From: Deltaproteobacteria bacterium
GTDB taxonomy: Bacteria > Myxococcota > Myxococcia > Myxococcales > 40CM-4-68-19
NCBI GenBank assembly: GCA_025358085.1
Contig: JANYKT010000084.1
Span: 1 to 54,842, forward strand
Direction: 5' to 3'
Length of the DNA stretch: 54,842 nucleotides
This document shows, one piece after another, positions 1 through 8,567 of the stretch (positions are counted from its first letter, which is position 1; each line of letters starts with the position of its first letter). The notes beneath the pieces were generated by a model. It was not told the DNA's origin and searched no databases. It saw nothing but the letters and a program-made list of their open reading frames with translations. The translations under genes were made by a program, and so were the position numbers.

Positions 1-97
1 GTCTTTCGGCGCGGTATGCGGGCAAGTCCGCCTTCCCACGCTCCGCAAAACCATAGATCGCTGGATTTTCTGACGGGAGGGGTGGTGCTGGCGTCGC

Positions 98-136
98 GAA
101 AAAGGCGCGGCGGGACACAGGGTCCTCGCCGCGCCT
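98..136 (-). terminator. Rho-independent terminator of the sigma factor gene
   Basis: Read on the minus strand, a GC-rich hairpin (arms about 103-116 and 122-136, one unpaired base, five-base loop) is followed directly by a run of five T and then C. It lies about 40 bases past the stop codon of the RpoH-like gene and in its orientation, the classic form of an intrinsic terminator. Confidence 0.8.
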
Positions 137-178
137 CGGCAGCCGCCCCACGCGGACGCCGAATGGGTGGAGAAAGTT

Positions 179-1090
179 TTAAGCGGTCTCGCGCATCGGC
201 TCGCGCTCCTCGCCGGGAAAGAGCTCTTCCATCAGCTCGCCCAACTCGGCCTCGAGCTTCGCCTTGGCGCGGATCTCGAGCTGGCGGGCTCGCTCACGGG
301 AGAATCCGAAATGCTCGCCCAGCTCTTTGAGCGTCATCGGCTTGTCCTGCATGATTCGCTGCTCGATGATGTAGCGCTCGCGCGGGTCGAGCCGGCCCAG
401 GGCCTCCAGCACGCGCTCCTGGACGATGTGGCGCTCTTCGTTCTCCGCGATTTCGACGTCCGGCATCTCGGCGCCGTCGGCGACGAAGTCAACGTGCGAG
501 CTGCCGCCGTCATCGCCCATGGGCGCGTCCAGCGAGAGGTCGCGGCCTTCCATGCGCTGCTGCATCTCGAGCACTTCGGCCGGCTTCACGCGGAGCTTTT
601 TCGCGATGGCCATTTCGTTGGTGCCCGTGTGAGCGCCGTTGGGAGCGCTGTCGATCTTCTCCAGCTCGCGGCGGGTGCGGGCGAGCGAGAAGAAGAGTTT
701 GCGCTGCGCCTGCGTGGTCCCCAGCTTCACCAGCGACCAGCTCTTGAGAATGTAGTTCTGGATGAAGGCGCGGATCCACCAGACGGCGTAGGAGATCAGG
801 CGGATGCCCTTGTCCGGATCAAACTTCTGGACGGCCTTCATCAGACCGATGTTTCCCTCCTGGATGAGGTCGGCCATCTTGATCCCGTACGAGCGATACT
901 CATAGGAGACCTTGACGACGAAACGAAGGTTCGAGGTCACGAGCTTGTGGGCCGCGTCGAGGTCGGCTCCTTTGAGGAAGAGCCGGGCGAGGCGCTGCTC
1001 CTCGTCCACAGTCAGGAGTGGGTATTTATTGATCTCAGCGAGGTACATGGCGAGCGAGCCATTGCTCGACTGAAGGGTGGACGGGTTCAT
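179..1090 (-). CDS. rpoH: RpoH-type (sigma-32 family) RNA polymerase sigma factor
   Basis: A 303-residue group 3 sigma factor of the heat-shock class, expected to direct RNA polymerase to stress promoters. Region 2 is clear ([19 protein letters not shown], then [16 protein letters not shown]), followed by the RpoH-box-like segment [17 protein letters not shown] that separates RpoH from housekeeping sigma factors, and by a C-terminal region 4 helix-turn-helix ([20 protein letters not shown]). The start at MNPST is chosen because GGAG sits six bases upstream. In-frame sequence further upstream runs into the divergent histidine kinase gene and does not look coding. Myxobacteria carry several RpoH-like paralogues (SigB and SigC in Myxococcus), so it may be a developmental or stress paralogue rather than the main heat-shock factor. 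A strong terminator follows. Confidence 0.92.
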   Translation of the reverse strand: MNPSTLQSSNGSLAMYLAEINKYPLLTVDEEQRLARLFLKGADLDAAHKLVTSNLRFVVKVSYEYRSYGIKMADLIQEGNIGLMKAVQKFDPDKGIRLISYAVWWIRAFIQNYILKSWSLVKLGTTQAQRKLFFSLARTRRELEKIDSAPNGAHTGTNEMAIAKKLRVKPAEVLEMQQRMEGRDLSLDAPMGDDGGSSHVDFVADGAEMPDVEIAENEERHIVQERVLEALGRLDPRERYIIEQRIMQDKPMTLKELGEHFGFSRERARQLEIRAKAKLEAELGELMEELFPGEEREPMRETA

Positions 1091-1313
1091 TGGTATCTCC
1101 GGGTGGCGTTGACTGACGGGACTTGCCTTCTGCACGCGCGATGCCAGATTTGAGGAGAATAGAAAACGAGTTGTTGTCGAGGTGGTTGCGCGAACGGCAC
1201 AGGATGGCGGGGCGGCGATCCCGTAAGAAATGCAGGACTGCCTGCTTGGCGGGCCGGTAAATATTGAGCAGCCGTCCGCTTGCGCACTTTCTCGGCAGCA
1301 ATTAGGTTCAGCC

Positions 1314-1967
1314 ATGCCCCCGGCAGGCCAGAGACGCGGCAAGTACCTCGGATTCGTAGCGCACGAAATCAAGAACCCGCTCGCCACGGCGCTGTGGTCT
1401 TGCGACCTCCTCAAGCGGATGGAGGGCCCAGACCGCACCGGGCCGCGTGCAGAGAAGATGATCGACGTATCCTTGCGCGCGCTGCGCCGGATGCGGCGCT
1501 TGATCGAGGACTACTTCACCATCGAGCGCCTCCAGGAGCCAGGCTACGAGTTGCGAAAGGAGAACGTCTCCTTCAAAGATCTGGTCAGTAGTGCGCTCGA
1601 GGCGCTCAGCGAGAAAGATGGCTTCAAAGTGGAAGAGTGGACAACCGACATCGCCGACGTCACGCTTCGGGGCGACGCCGACATGCTCCGCCGGTGCTTC
1701 CGCTTGGTCTTCGAGCATATGGCGCGCGGCGATGCCGAGCCGAACTTGACCTTGGTCGGGCACGGTGGCGGGGCGACCTGCACCTTGCTGGTAGGGGCAA
1801 AAGTGCCGCCTGCTCCTCTTGTCCCGCCCGACCCTGAAGAACGACCTTCGGGCGACACGACCGGCGGCGTGCTCGGGTATGCCTTGGCCGAGCACATCCT
1901 GGCACTGCACGACGGAAAGCTCGAGGAACGGGACGGGTGTCTGCTTCTCACCATCCCGGCAGCATAA
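1314..1967 (+). CDS. HisKA-domain sensor kinase-like protein with degenerate ATPase part
   Basis: A soluble protein of 217 residues starting with a dimerisation/phosphoacceptor (HisKA) helix: [14 protein letters not shown] contains the H-box His, followed by a second helix rich in Arg and Leu. The rest should be the HATPase_c domain, but the N-box and the GxGxG signatures are hard to find, so catalysis may be lost. No sensor domain or membrane segment is present. The start at 1314 (MPPAGQ) is preferred over the in-frame ATG at 1230 because the 28 intervening codons have clearly lower GC at third positions than the body of the gene. It is divergent from the sigma factor and convergent with csbD, so a phosphotransfer or scaffold role in a stress pathway is possible but unproven. 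Confidence 0.7.
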   Translation: MPPAGQRRGKYLGFVAHEIKNPLATALWSCDLLKRMEGPDRTGPRAEKMIDVSLRALRRMRRLIEDYFTIERLQEPGYELRKENVSFKDLVSSALEALSEKDGFKVEEWTTDIADVTLRGDADMLRRCFRLVFEHMARGDAEPNLTLVGHGGGATCTLLVGAKVPPAPLVPPDPEERPSGDTTGGVLGYALAEHILALHDGKLEERDGCLLLTIPAA

Positions 1968-2010
1968 GCTCATCCACCGATGCTGCTCTGATAAGGAGCC
2001 GTGAAGCGGC

Positions 2011-2042
2011 GGCTCCCGCCGCGACCGAGCGCAGCGGGAGCC
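2011..2042. terminator. Hairpin between convergent kinase and csbD genes
   Basis: A perfect 9-bp inverted repeat (GGCTCCCGC / GCGGGAGCC) with a 14-base loop lies in the short gap between two convergent genes. There is no proper T-run on either side, so it may act as a weak bidirectional terminator or only as a transcript-end stabiliser. Confidence 0.4.
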
Positions 2043-2068
2043 TTGTGTCAGCTCAGCGCAGCGTTTCG

Positions 2069-2260
2069 TTACTCGTCTAGCTTGTTGAGCCCGTCCTTGA
2101 TGCCTTGCCGCAGGTTCCCCGCGACCTCCTTGATCTTGCCCTTGATCTGGTCGCCTTTGCCCTCGCCCTCGAGCGAGCGGTCGCCGGTGACCACACCGAT
2201 GGTCTCCTTGATCTTGCCCTTCGCCGAATCCAAACCGCCTTCGAGGTTCTTCTTGTCCAT
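2069..2260 (-). CDS. CsbD family stress-response protein
   Basis: A small hydrophilic protein of 63 residues with the repeated lysine/glycine-rich pattern of the CsbD family (GKIKETIGVVTGD, then GKGDQIKGKIKEVAGN). CsbD-like proteins are general-stress proteins in many bacteria; their molecular function is unknown. The start at MDKKNLEG is supported by a perfect AGGAGG four bases upstream; the longer reading with nine extra residues would bury this ribosome site inside the gene. Its closeness to the RpoH-like sigma factor fits a stress regulon, but no promoter could be assigned. Confidence 0.85.
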   Translation of the reverse strand: MDKKNLEGGLDSAKGKIKETIGVVTGDRSLEGEGKGDQIKGKIKEVAGNLRQGIKDGLNKLDE

Positions 2261-2418
2261 GTAGCCTCCTTGCCAAAAGTTGAGCACCGCACTGCTCGAA
2301 TGCAGGCGCCGTGGGCTGCCTTGGCAGGAGAGCAGAAAGCTTGAACGCTAACGGCTGACGGACGTGGAACCTGTGGAGTGGAACCTGGCTGCCGGAAGCT
2401 GCTTGGCGTCCGGAAACT

Positions 2419-3270
2419 CTATCGGGAGGCCATCGCGGCCGGACCAGCGAGCAGCGTCTTGTAAGCCGCGAGCACGGCCCTCGGGTACACCGACAGCTTC
2501 TTCGATGCGTTGCTGTTCGGAGTCAGCGAGCGTGCCACGCCCGGGCCCGCGTTGTAGGCGATGAGCGCCGTGCTGATGTCGCCGTCGAAGCGGCGCAGAA
2601 GCTGGGAGAGATAGGCGGTTCCGAGCTCGATGTTCAACACCGGATTAAAGAGGTGCGCCGGGCGGAGCTTGTTCTCCGAGTCCTTGGGCATCAGCCACTG
2701 TGCGGTCGGCGGCATCAGCTGCATCAAGCCGCAGGCGCCCACGCCGGAGACCGCGAAGGGGTCGAAGCGGGACTCGACGTAGATGACGGCGGCAACCATC
2801 AACGGGTCCAGGCCATTGCGGCGGGCTTCGCGCACGATCGCTGCCTCGACGCGGTGCCGTTCGTCTCCCCAGAGAGCGGTCGAATCCTTCATCAAACGGC
2901 CAACGCCGATGTGCTCGGCTTCCTGGTAGTCCGCCACTTCCTGCGCCGCGCCGGAGTCGGAAAGCGCCGCGATGCGCGCCTTCGCTTCTGCCAGAGCCTT
3001 CTCCGCGAAAGCCGCGCGCTGCTCGGACTTCTGCGCGGTTTGTAGTGCGGCCGACGCGGTGAACGTCAAGCTCTCCATCTGCCGCTCGTGCTCCGGATTC
3101 GGCGATGCCAGCAGCCCGAGCGACGCGCCCGCGCTCGCAGCCCCGACCGCGAAGACAATCGCGATGCCCAGCCCGCGACGCCGGCCGGCCGTCCCCCGAC
3201 GACCAGCCGGCGCTGCCGCACGAACGTCGCCCAGAGTCAGATTCCCCGCCCCCACCGTCGTCAACGCCAT
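2419..3270 (-). CDS. Membrane-anchored lytic transglycosylase (SLT domain)
   Basis: A 283-residue protein that should cleave peptidoglycan glycan strands in the periplasm. One N-terminal membrane segment (about residues 34-55, Ala/Gly/Leu-rich) follows an Arg-rich cytoplasmic stretch, then an Ala/Glu-rich helix (about 70-115) and a C-terminal Slt-type lysozyme fold. The catalytic Glu is in YVESRFDPFAVSG (about residue 166), followed by GLMQLMPPTA and ALIAYNAGPG, the usual signatures of family 1 lytic transglycosylases. The start at MALTT is chosen because GGGGGA lies just upstream. The single-pass anchor differs from the usual cleaved or lipoprotein signal. It stands alone between csbD and the L3 gene. 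Confidence 0.88.
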   Translation of the reverse strand: MALTTVGAGNLTLGDVRAAAPAGRRGTAGRRRGLGIAIVFAVGAASAGASLGLLASPNPEHERQMESLTFTASAALQTAQKSEQRAAFAEKALAEAKARIAALSDSGAAQEVADYQEAEHIGVGRLMKDSTALWGDERHRVEAAIVREARRNGLDPLMVAAVIYVESRFDPFAVSGVGACGLMQLMPPTAQWLMPKDSENKLRPAHLFNPVLNIELGTAYLSQLLRRFDGDISTALIAYNAGPGVARSLTPNSNASKKLSVYPRAVLAAYKTLLAGPAAMASR

Positions 3271-3429
3271 TCCATCCCCCTGTAGGCCGGACTTCGGCCT
3301 CCCGCCCACCAACCCTGACGACCTCAACTGCGCTCCCACTTGAGCACCTAACGTGCCAGAGAAGGGCTCACTCAGTGGCTTGGCTAGCGGGTGGGAACTT
3401 CGCTTCCCCGCTTGGCGATTCGCGGCTTC

Positions 3430-3522
3430 TTACGGCGACCCGCAGGGGACACCGTGCTGCTTTACGGCAACCCGAGGGACAACTTGCTGCTTGGGGCAAC
3501 CCCAGGGGTACGGTCCTCTGGG
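3430..3522. repeat. Three degenerate tandem ~30-base repeats upstream of rplC
   Basis: Three consecutive units starting near 3430, 3462 and 3491 share the pattern (t)tacggc-a/g-acccg-aggg-ac followed by ttgctgc; the third is more diverged (ggggcaacccc). They lie just before the predicted rplC promoter and encode no recognisable protein. Confidence 0.5.
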
Positions 3523-3551
3523 TTGCACCCAGTAGACCCGTGTGCTAGAAG
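3523..3551 (+). promoter_or_regulatory. Putative housekeeping promoter for rplC
   Basis: A TTGCAC box, a 17-base spacer and an extended -10-like TGCTAGAAG are found about 115 bases before the L3 start. The leader between them is GC-rich and could fold. Called by eye; no transcription data. Confidence 0.4.
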
Positions 3552-3664
3552 CCGCGACCCCTCATTCCAGGGGAAGCGCAAAGCCCCCAGGCAGTAGCCT
3601 TCGACCCGCCAGCCGGCACGCAGCCGGACTGTGGTCGACGCGGGGCAGAGCAAGGAGCATGCAC

Positions 3665-4321
3665 ATGAAGGGTCTCATCGGAACGAAGATCGGCATGACC
3701 ACGGTGTTCGGCGCAGACGGAACCGCCCAGCCAGTCACCGTCGTCGAAATCACTCCCAACCTGGTCTTTGGACACCGCACCAAAGAGCGCGATGGCTATA
3801 TGGCGCTGCAGCTCGCCTCGGGCGAACTGACCGCCAAGGGCGAGAAGCGCGCCAATAAGCCGAAGCTTGGCGAGTACAAGAAACGCGGCCAGAAGGCGCA
3901 CAAGGTGGTCAAGGAGTTCCGCGTCGACGCCAAGGGTCTCGGCGAGCACGCCGTCGGCAGCGCCATCACCGTGGCTATGTTCACCAAGGGCGAGCCCATT
4001 GATGTCACGGCGACCAGCCGCGGCTTCGGTTTCCAGGGCGTCATGAAGCGCCATCACATGAAGGGCGCCGCCCGCGACAGCTCCACCGCTCACGAACTTC
4101 ACCGTCACCCGGGCGCCATCGGACAGCGCAAGACGCCAGGCCGCGTGTTCCGCAACAAGCGCCTGCCGGGCCACATGGGCACCGAGACGGTCACCATCCA
4201 GAACCTCAAAGTCGTGGACGTCATCCTCGAAAGCCACATCCTGCTCGTCAGCGGCAGTGTTCCGGGCCACGACAAGTGCCAGGTCATCGTCCGGCCGGCG
4301 GTCAAGGACCACAAGCAGTAG
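3665..4321 (+). CDS. rplC: 50S ribosomal protein L3
   Basis: A 218-residue L3, which nucleates assembly of the large subunit and reaches toward the peptidyl-transferase centre. The start MKGLIGTKIGMT is the family N-terminus, and AAGGAG seven bases upstream fits it; the ATG six bases earlier is too close to that site. Conserved stretches include GFGFQGVMKRHHMKG, HRHPGAIGQRKTPGRV and KRLPGHMGTETVTIQNL. The gene is alone: rplD, rplW and rplB, which normally follow it in the S10 operon, are absent, and the next gene is convergent only 11 bases away. It is either the sole L3 relocated out of the operon or a second paralogue. The sequence cannot tell which. Confidence 0.95.
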   Translation: MKGLIGTKIGMTTVFGADGTAQPVTVVEITPNLVFGHRTKERDGYMALQLASGELTAKGEKRANKPKLGEYKKRGQKAHKVVKEFRVDAKGLGEHAVGSAITVAMFTKGEPIDVTATSRGFGFQGVMKRHHMKGAARDSSTAHELHRHPGAIGQRKTPGRVFRNKRLPGHMGTETVTIQNLKVVDVILESHILLVSGSVPGHDKCQVIVRPAVKDHKQ

Positions 4322-4332
4322 TCGCGGATCCT

Positions 4333-6732
4333 TTAGTCGGCGAGCGACAGCAGCACTTCGTTCGCCGAAATGATTTGCCGCTGCAGCAGGAACCGCGAGT
4401 AGTCCAGGAACGGCAGCAGCGCGCGCTGCGAAAGCGCCAGCTGCTGCACCTCCGCCAACGTGCGGCCGGACGTCAGCGCCTCGCGCACCGCATCGGTCAA
4501 CTGCAACGTCTCCACCACCACGGCCCGGCCGACATAGCCGGTTCCGGCGCAGGCGTCGCAGCCGACAGGCCGCGGCAGCAGCTGCTCGCCACGGTCCACG
4601 ATCTTGCGCGCGATCAGGCTTTCCAGGAGCGCGGGCGCGGCCGGGTCCAGCTTGCGGCACGCAGAGCAAAGCTTGCGCACCAGCCGCTGCACCAGCACCA
4701 GCGCGACCGACTGCCCGATCAGCGCGCGCGAGCAGCCCAGATTCTCCATCCGTTGCAGCGCCGCCATGGCGTTGTTGGCGTGCAGCGAAGTCAGCAGCAG
4801 GTGGCCGGTCATGGCCGCCTCGAGCGCCAGCACCGCGGTCTCGTGATCGCGCGTCTCGCCCACTACGATGACGTCCGGGTCCTGCCGCAGCATCGCGCGC
4901 AGCACCGACGCGAAGGTCAGGCCCACCCCCGGGTTCACCTGCGTCTGCACCACGCCCGGCAGCCGGTACTCGATGGGATCCTCGACCATCAGGATGTTCG
5001 TGTCCGGCCGGGTGATCTTCCGCTCGTTGAGAATCGAGTACATCGACGAGGTCTTGCCCGAGCCGGTGGGGCCCGCGACGATGAGCCCGCCGTAGGGCCG
5101 ATTGAGCGCGCGACGAATGGCTGCCAGTGACTGCGGCTCGAAGAAGATGGAGTCGAGTGGCCGCGTGCTGCCCGACGCTTCCAGGATGCGCAGCGCAATC
5201 TTCTCGCCGCGATTCGCCGGCAGCGTCGAGACGCGCAGGTCGATCTCGCGGCGGGCAGCGTTGATGCCGATGCGCCCGTCCTGCGGCGTGCGCCGCTCGG
5301 TGATGTCGAGTCCGGCCAGCACCTTCACGCGCGCGGTGAGCGCTTTCATCGAGACACTGGGGGGGACCGGCTCGCTCCAATCCTGCAGCAAGCCGTTGAC
5401 GCGGAAGCGGACCCGCGGCTGCTGCGCGGTGGGCTCGATGTGAATGTCCGAGGCCTCGCGCTCGATGCCGGCGGCGATGATGCGATTGACGACTTTGATG
5501 ACGTCGTCGCCCACCGCGCGGGCGTCGCGCGTCGTCTCGCGCTCCGACTCGGCGATGGTCTCGAAGACGAAGGTGTCGGGGTTCAGGGTGGGCGCGCCGC
5601 GCAGGCGGGCCGGCCGTGAGTCGTCGAGCTTCAGGCGGGTGACAGCGGCGTTGTAGTCCTCGAGACCGATGGCGACGACCGAGATCTCCACCGTCACCAG
5701 CGTCCGTTTGAGCTCGCCGAGCGCGGCCTGGTCGCGCGGGTTGACCATCGCCACGGTGAGGTGATTGTCCACCAGCTTCACCGGCAGCATCCGGTGCAGA
5801 CGGACGAGCTTGGTCGGCACCATCGAGAGCACCGAAGGCTGCAAGTCGAAGTCGCGCAGCTCGGCGTAGGGAATGCCCCCGGCCGGCATCGCTTCGCTGA
5901 CCGAGTCCGGCTGTTGGAGAGGGCGCGACGCGACAGCGGGGTCCAACGTCTCCAGCAGCTGCGCCTCGATGTCCGTCATCAGTTCGGGCGCGCCGGGGTG
6001 CTCGACCTTGGCGAGCGTGACCATGCGCTGCAGCAGCCGCCGCGACACCTGCTCGCCAAAAAGCAAAAGCTTCTGCAGCATCGACTGCGCTTCTCGCGCC
6101 GGCAGCCACAACACGCGTGACGGCTCGGAGGCGATGACGAAGTGCGGACTGGGAACGCCCAAGAGCGCGCCGACCTCGCCGAAATGATCGCCGGGCTCGA
6201 TCTGCTCGACCACCAGCAGCTCGCCACCCGAGGCAGGCAACAGCAACTCAGCGCGGCCGGAAAAGAGGATGCCGAGGCCGTCATTGACCTTGCCGGCGGT
6301 CACGATCTCGCTGCCTTCGGCGCACTCGAAACCTTGCACCAACGCGGCGACCTTCGTCACGACCGCCTTATCGCAGGTGCGGAAGAGCGCGGTCTTGGCC
6401 AGGAACGGCTCGATCTTGCTGGCAGGGACCTTGACGCGGACGATGCCGTCCAGGAGCGGCGGCGGCTCGTTTCCACGGTCCGTCACCTCGGAAGACCCCG
6501 GCGACTCGAGCCCCGGCAGCTCGGAGAGAGGAGGCGGCGGCGCCGAGAGAGGAGGCGGCGGCGCGGAGACCTTCGGCGCGACCCGTGACGCGGACGCTTT
6601 GGGCGCTGACGTAGGCGTGGGGGCGGCGGAATTCGGCGCAATGGGAGGTGTCGCCGCCGGGGTGTTGGCGGGCGTCGACGGCGCTGCGGTGTTGGCGGGC
6701 GTCGACGGCGCTGGCTCGTTCGGAGTTGCCAT
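4333..6732 (-). CDS. PilB/GspE-type secretion ATPase fused to a cyclic-nucleotide-binding domain
   Basis: A 799-residue AAA-type traffic ATPase. Order: a Pro/Ala-rich tail (1-95, repeating STPANT), a cNMP-binding beta-roll (about 105-245, with EPGDHFGEVGALLGVP as the phosphate-binding cassette), a GspE N-terminal domain (about 285-372) and the secretion ATPase. Walker A is GPTGSGKT (554-561), Walker B is DPDVIVVGETRD (618-629), and two CxxC pairs (689/692, 725/728) form the zinc site typical of GspE/PilB. Such ATPases power type IV pilus assembly or type II secretion; no pilus or Gsp partners are nearby. The cassette has a Val where cAMP-binding proteins have Arg, so the ligand is uncertain. 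ATG at 6732 has no clear ribosome site; a GTG 18 bases upstream is possible. Divergent from the glt cluster. Confidence 0.88.
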   Translation of the reverse strand: MATPNEPAPSTPANTAAPSTPANTPAATPPIAPNSAAPTPTSAPKASASRVAPKVSAPPPPLSAPPPPLSELPGLESPGSSEVTDRGNEPPPLLDGIVRVKVPASKIEPFLAKTALFRTCDKAVVTKVAALVQGFECAEGSEIVTAGKVNDGLGILFSGRAELLLPASGGELLVVEQIEPGDHFGEVGALLGVPSPHFVIASEPSRVLWLPAREAQSMLQKLLLFGEQVSRRLLQRMVTLAKVEHPGAPELMTDIEAQLLETLDPAVASRPLQQPDSVSEAMPAGGIPYAELRDFDLQPSVLSMVPTKLVRLHRMLPVKLVDNHLTVAMVNPRDQAALGELKRTLVTVEISVVAIGLEDYNAAVTRLKLDDSRPARLRGAPTLNPDTFVFETIAESERETTRDARAVGDDVIKVVNRIIAAGIEREASDIHIEPTAQQPRVRFRVNGLLQDWSEPVPPSVSMKALTARVKVLAGLDITERRTPQDGRIGINAARREIDLRVSTLPANRGEKIALRILEASGSTRPLDSIFFEPQSLAAIRRALNRPYGGLIVAGPTGSGKTSSMYSILNERKITRPDTNILMVEDPIEYRLPGVVQTQVNPGVGLTFASVLRAMLRQDPDVIVVGETRDHETAVLALEAAMTGHLLLTSLHANNAMAALQRMENLGCSRALIGQSVALVLVQRLVRKLCSACRKLDPAAPALLESLIARKIVDRGEQLLPRPVGCDACAGTGYVGRAVVVETLQLTDAVREALTSGRTLAEVQQLALSQRALLPFLDYSRFLLQRQIISANEVLLSLAD

Positions 6733-6830
6733 CGCGACAATCGATAACACGGCTTCAGTGCACAGACGAGCAGAGGTCGGTCAATCGGCGGAGGCCGGAC
6801 CCCCGGCTTGGGTGGTACGAGAAAGTCCGC

Positions 6831-8567
6831 ATGCCCAGTCGAAGGTCAGGCCAGCTCGTCGCGTCTCTTTTGTGGATTTCGCTCGGCTGCAACGGCGGCT
6901 CGAGACAGCTTGGCCTGCTGGGCGCGGACTGCCTCTCCAGCGGAGACGCCGCCTGCTCCTCCGGCCAGTGCCTCGCGCTCGACTCGAGCACCGCCTACTG
7001 CACGCAGTCTTGCCTGGCGTCGGTGGATTGCCCGCCAGGCTTTCTCTGCGCCGCCGCCGGTACCAACCAGGGCAAGATTTGCCAGGCCGGCGGCGCCGGC
7101 GGCGTCTGCGGCCTGGACGACGACTGCCCCGCGGGCCTCAAGTGCGACAGCAGCCTGTCCCGCTGCTACATCCCGGTGACGCGCTCGTCGTGCGGGCCTT
7201 GCACGAGCGATCTGCAGTGCGGCGCGGGCGGCAGCTGCCATGCCGAGGTTGGCGAACACTTTTGCGCCAGCGCGTGCGGCACAGGCGGTGCTTGCGCTCC
7301 TGGCTACGCGTGCGGCGCAGCCGAAGGCGGTCAGCGCTGCCTGCCCAGGAACGGCAGCTGCCGCGGCGGGCGCCCACTCTGCGCGCCGTGCAAAGGCGAT
7401 CTCGAATGCGGCAAGCCCGGCGATCTCTGCGTGCGCAATCTCCAGTCGCAGGCGACCTTCTGCGCCTTGCGGTGCGCTACGGCCTTGGACTGCGCCAAAG
7501 GCTTCAGCTGCATCGACCTGTCCGGCAAGGGCAGCGGACCCAACCAATGCGTGCCCGACAGCGGAACCTGCGCGGGCTATTGCGACGCGACCGACGCCGT
7601 CAACACGCAGCGGGAGTGCGGCCTGGGCGCCAGCTGCGATCTGCCGAACCACCTTTGCAAGCGCGCCACCAACGGGTCGCTTTGCGCAGACTGCAAGACC
7701 GACGACGACTGCACCGGGACCACGCCCACCGCGCGCTGCGTGGTCAATCGCACGGCCGGCTCCCCGCACCTGGGCGAGCAATTCTGCGGCAGCGACTGCT
7801 CCTCGAATTGCACCGGCACGAGCGGAGCGGGATGCATCGCCGACGCCACCAAGTGCACCGCGCAATTTTCCTGCAGCGGCATCGGCAGAAGCGACACCTG
7901 GCCGTTCCAGTGCGTGCCCTTGCGCGGCTCTTGCGAGAGCGGCTTCGGCAAGCTCGGAGACTCCTGCGAAAAGAGCGGCGCCTCGGACTGCGGCAGCGCC
8001 ATCTGCGCGCAGTTCGGCACCGAGCACCGCTGCACCCAGTCGTGCGTAGCGGACGGCGACTGCGGCGACGCGCGCTTCCGTTGCTGCGCGGGCGTCGGCT
8101 CGAGCAAGTATGACTGCACTCGCGGACCCACGGCGGGCGCGGCTGGCGTCTGCGCGCCGACTGGTGGCTCCTTCGGGGACGACTGCGCACCGGGCAGCCC
8201 GCCCTGCCAGGAAGGCCTCTGCCTCGACCTCGGCACCGCCCAACTGTGCACTCGCGCCTGCGACAAAAGCCAAACCTGCAGCGCCAGCTTCTCCTGCCAG
8301 TCCGCGACGCTGCGCCAGAGCGACGGCACGCTCGCGAGCGTCGTCAACGTTTGCTTCCCCGACGGCGGCGGCGGCGTGGGCTCGTCGTGCGCTTTCGGCC
8401 CCGCGGCCTGCAAGACGCACCTCTGCTTGAAAAAAGAGAGCGGCAACGTCTGTACCCAACCGTGCAAGATCAACTCGGATTGCCCGGCCCAGTGGAACTG
8501 TGCCGAGGAGAGCATGCCCGACGGCTCGCGTGTCACCGTCTGCCTGCCTCCGGGGGTCACGCCATGA
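6831..8567 (+). CDS. Large cysteine-rich secreted or lipoprotein, head of the glt-like cluster
   Basis: A 578-residue exported protein: an Arg-containing N-terminus, a hydrophobic segment and a Cys at about residue 20 (WISLGC) suggest a lipoprotein signal, though the lipobox is poor. The rest is a string of disulphide-type modules with spacing like CxxxxxCxxGxxC, resembling the Cys-rich modules common in myxobacterial surface proteins; no enzymatic motif is visible. GAGAAAG lies upstream of the chosen ATG. It ends in a 4-base ATGA overlap with the VWA lipoprotein gene, so the two are translationally coupled and probably work together at the cell surface. By position it could be a GltK-like or adhesin partner, but I see no sequence proof. 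It is the first gene of the run that continues to about 20.6 kb. Confidence 0.75.
   Translation: MPSRRSGQLVASLLWISLGCNGGSRQLGLLGADCLSSGDAACSSGQCLALDSSTAYCTQSCLASVDCPPGFLCAAAGTNQGKICQAGGAGGVCGLDDDCPAGLKCDSSLSRCYIPVTRSSCGPCTSDLQCGAGGSCHAEVGEHFCASACGTGGACAPGYACGAAEGGQRCLPRNGSCRGGRPLCAPCKGDLECGKPGDLCVRNLQSQATFCALRCATALDCAKGFSCIDLSGKGSGPNQCVPDSGTCAGYCDATDAVNTQRECGLGASCDLPNHLCKRATNGSLCADCKTDDDCTGTTPTARCVVNRTAGSPHLGEQFCGSDCSSNCTGTSGAGCIADATKCTAQFSCSGIGRSDTWPFQCVPLRGSCESGFGKLGDSCEKSGASDCGSAICAQFGTEHRCTQSCVADGDCGDARFRCCAGVGSSKYDCTRGPTAGAAGVCAPTGGSFGDDCAPGSPPCQEGLCLDLGTAQLCTRACDKSQTCSASFSCQSATLRQSDGTLASVVNVCFPDGGGGVGSSCAFGPAACKTHLCLKKESGNVCTQPCKINSDCPAQWNCAEESMPDGSRVTVCLPPGVTP

Noticed and set aside
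3545-6109. An 854-residue open frame on the minus strand across rplC and the secretion ATPase gene
   Set aside because: It covers the antisense of L3 and a shifted frame of the ATPase, both certain genes; composition is Arg/Ala-rich as expected for shadows in GC-rich DNA.
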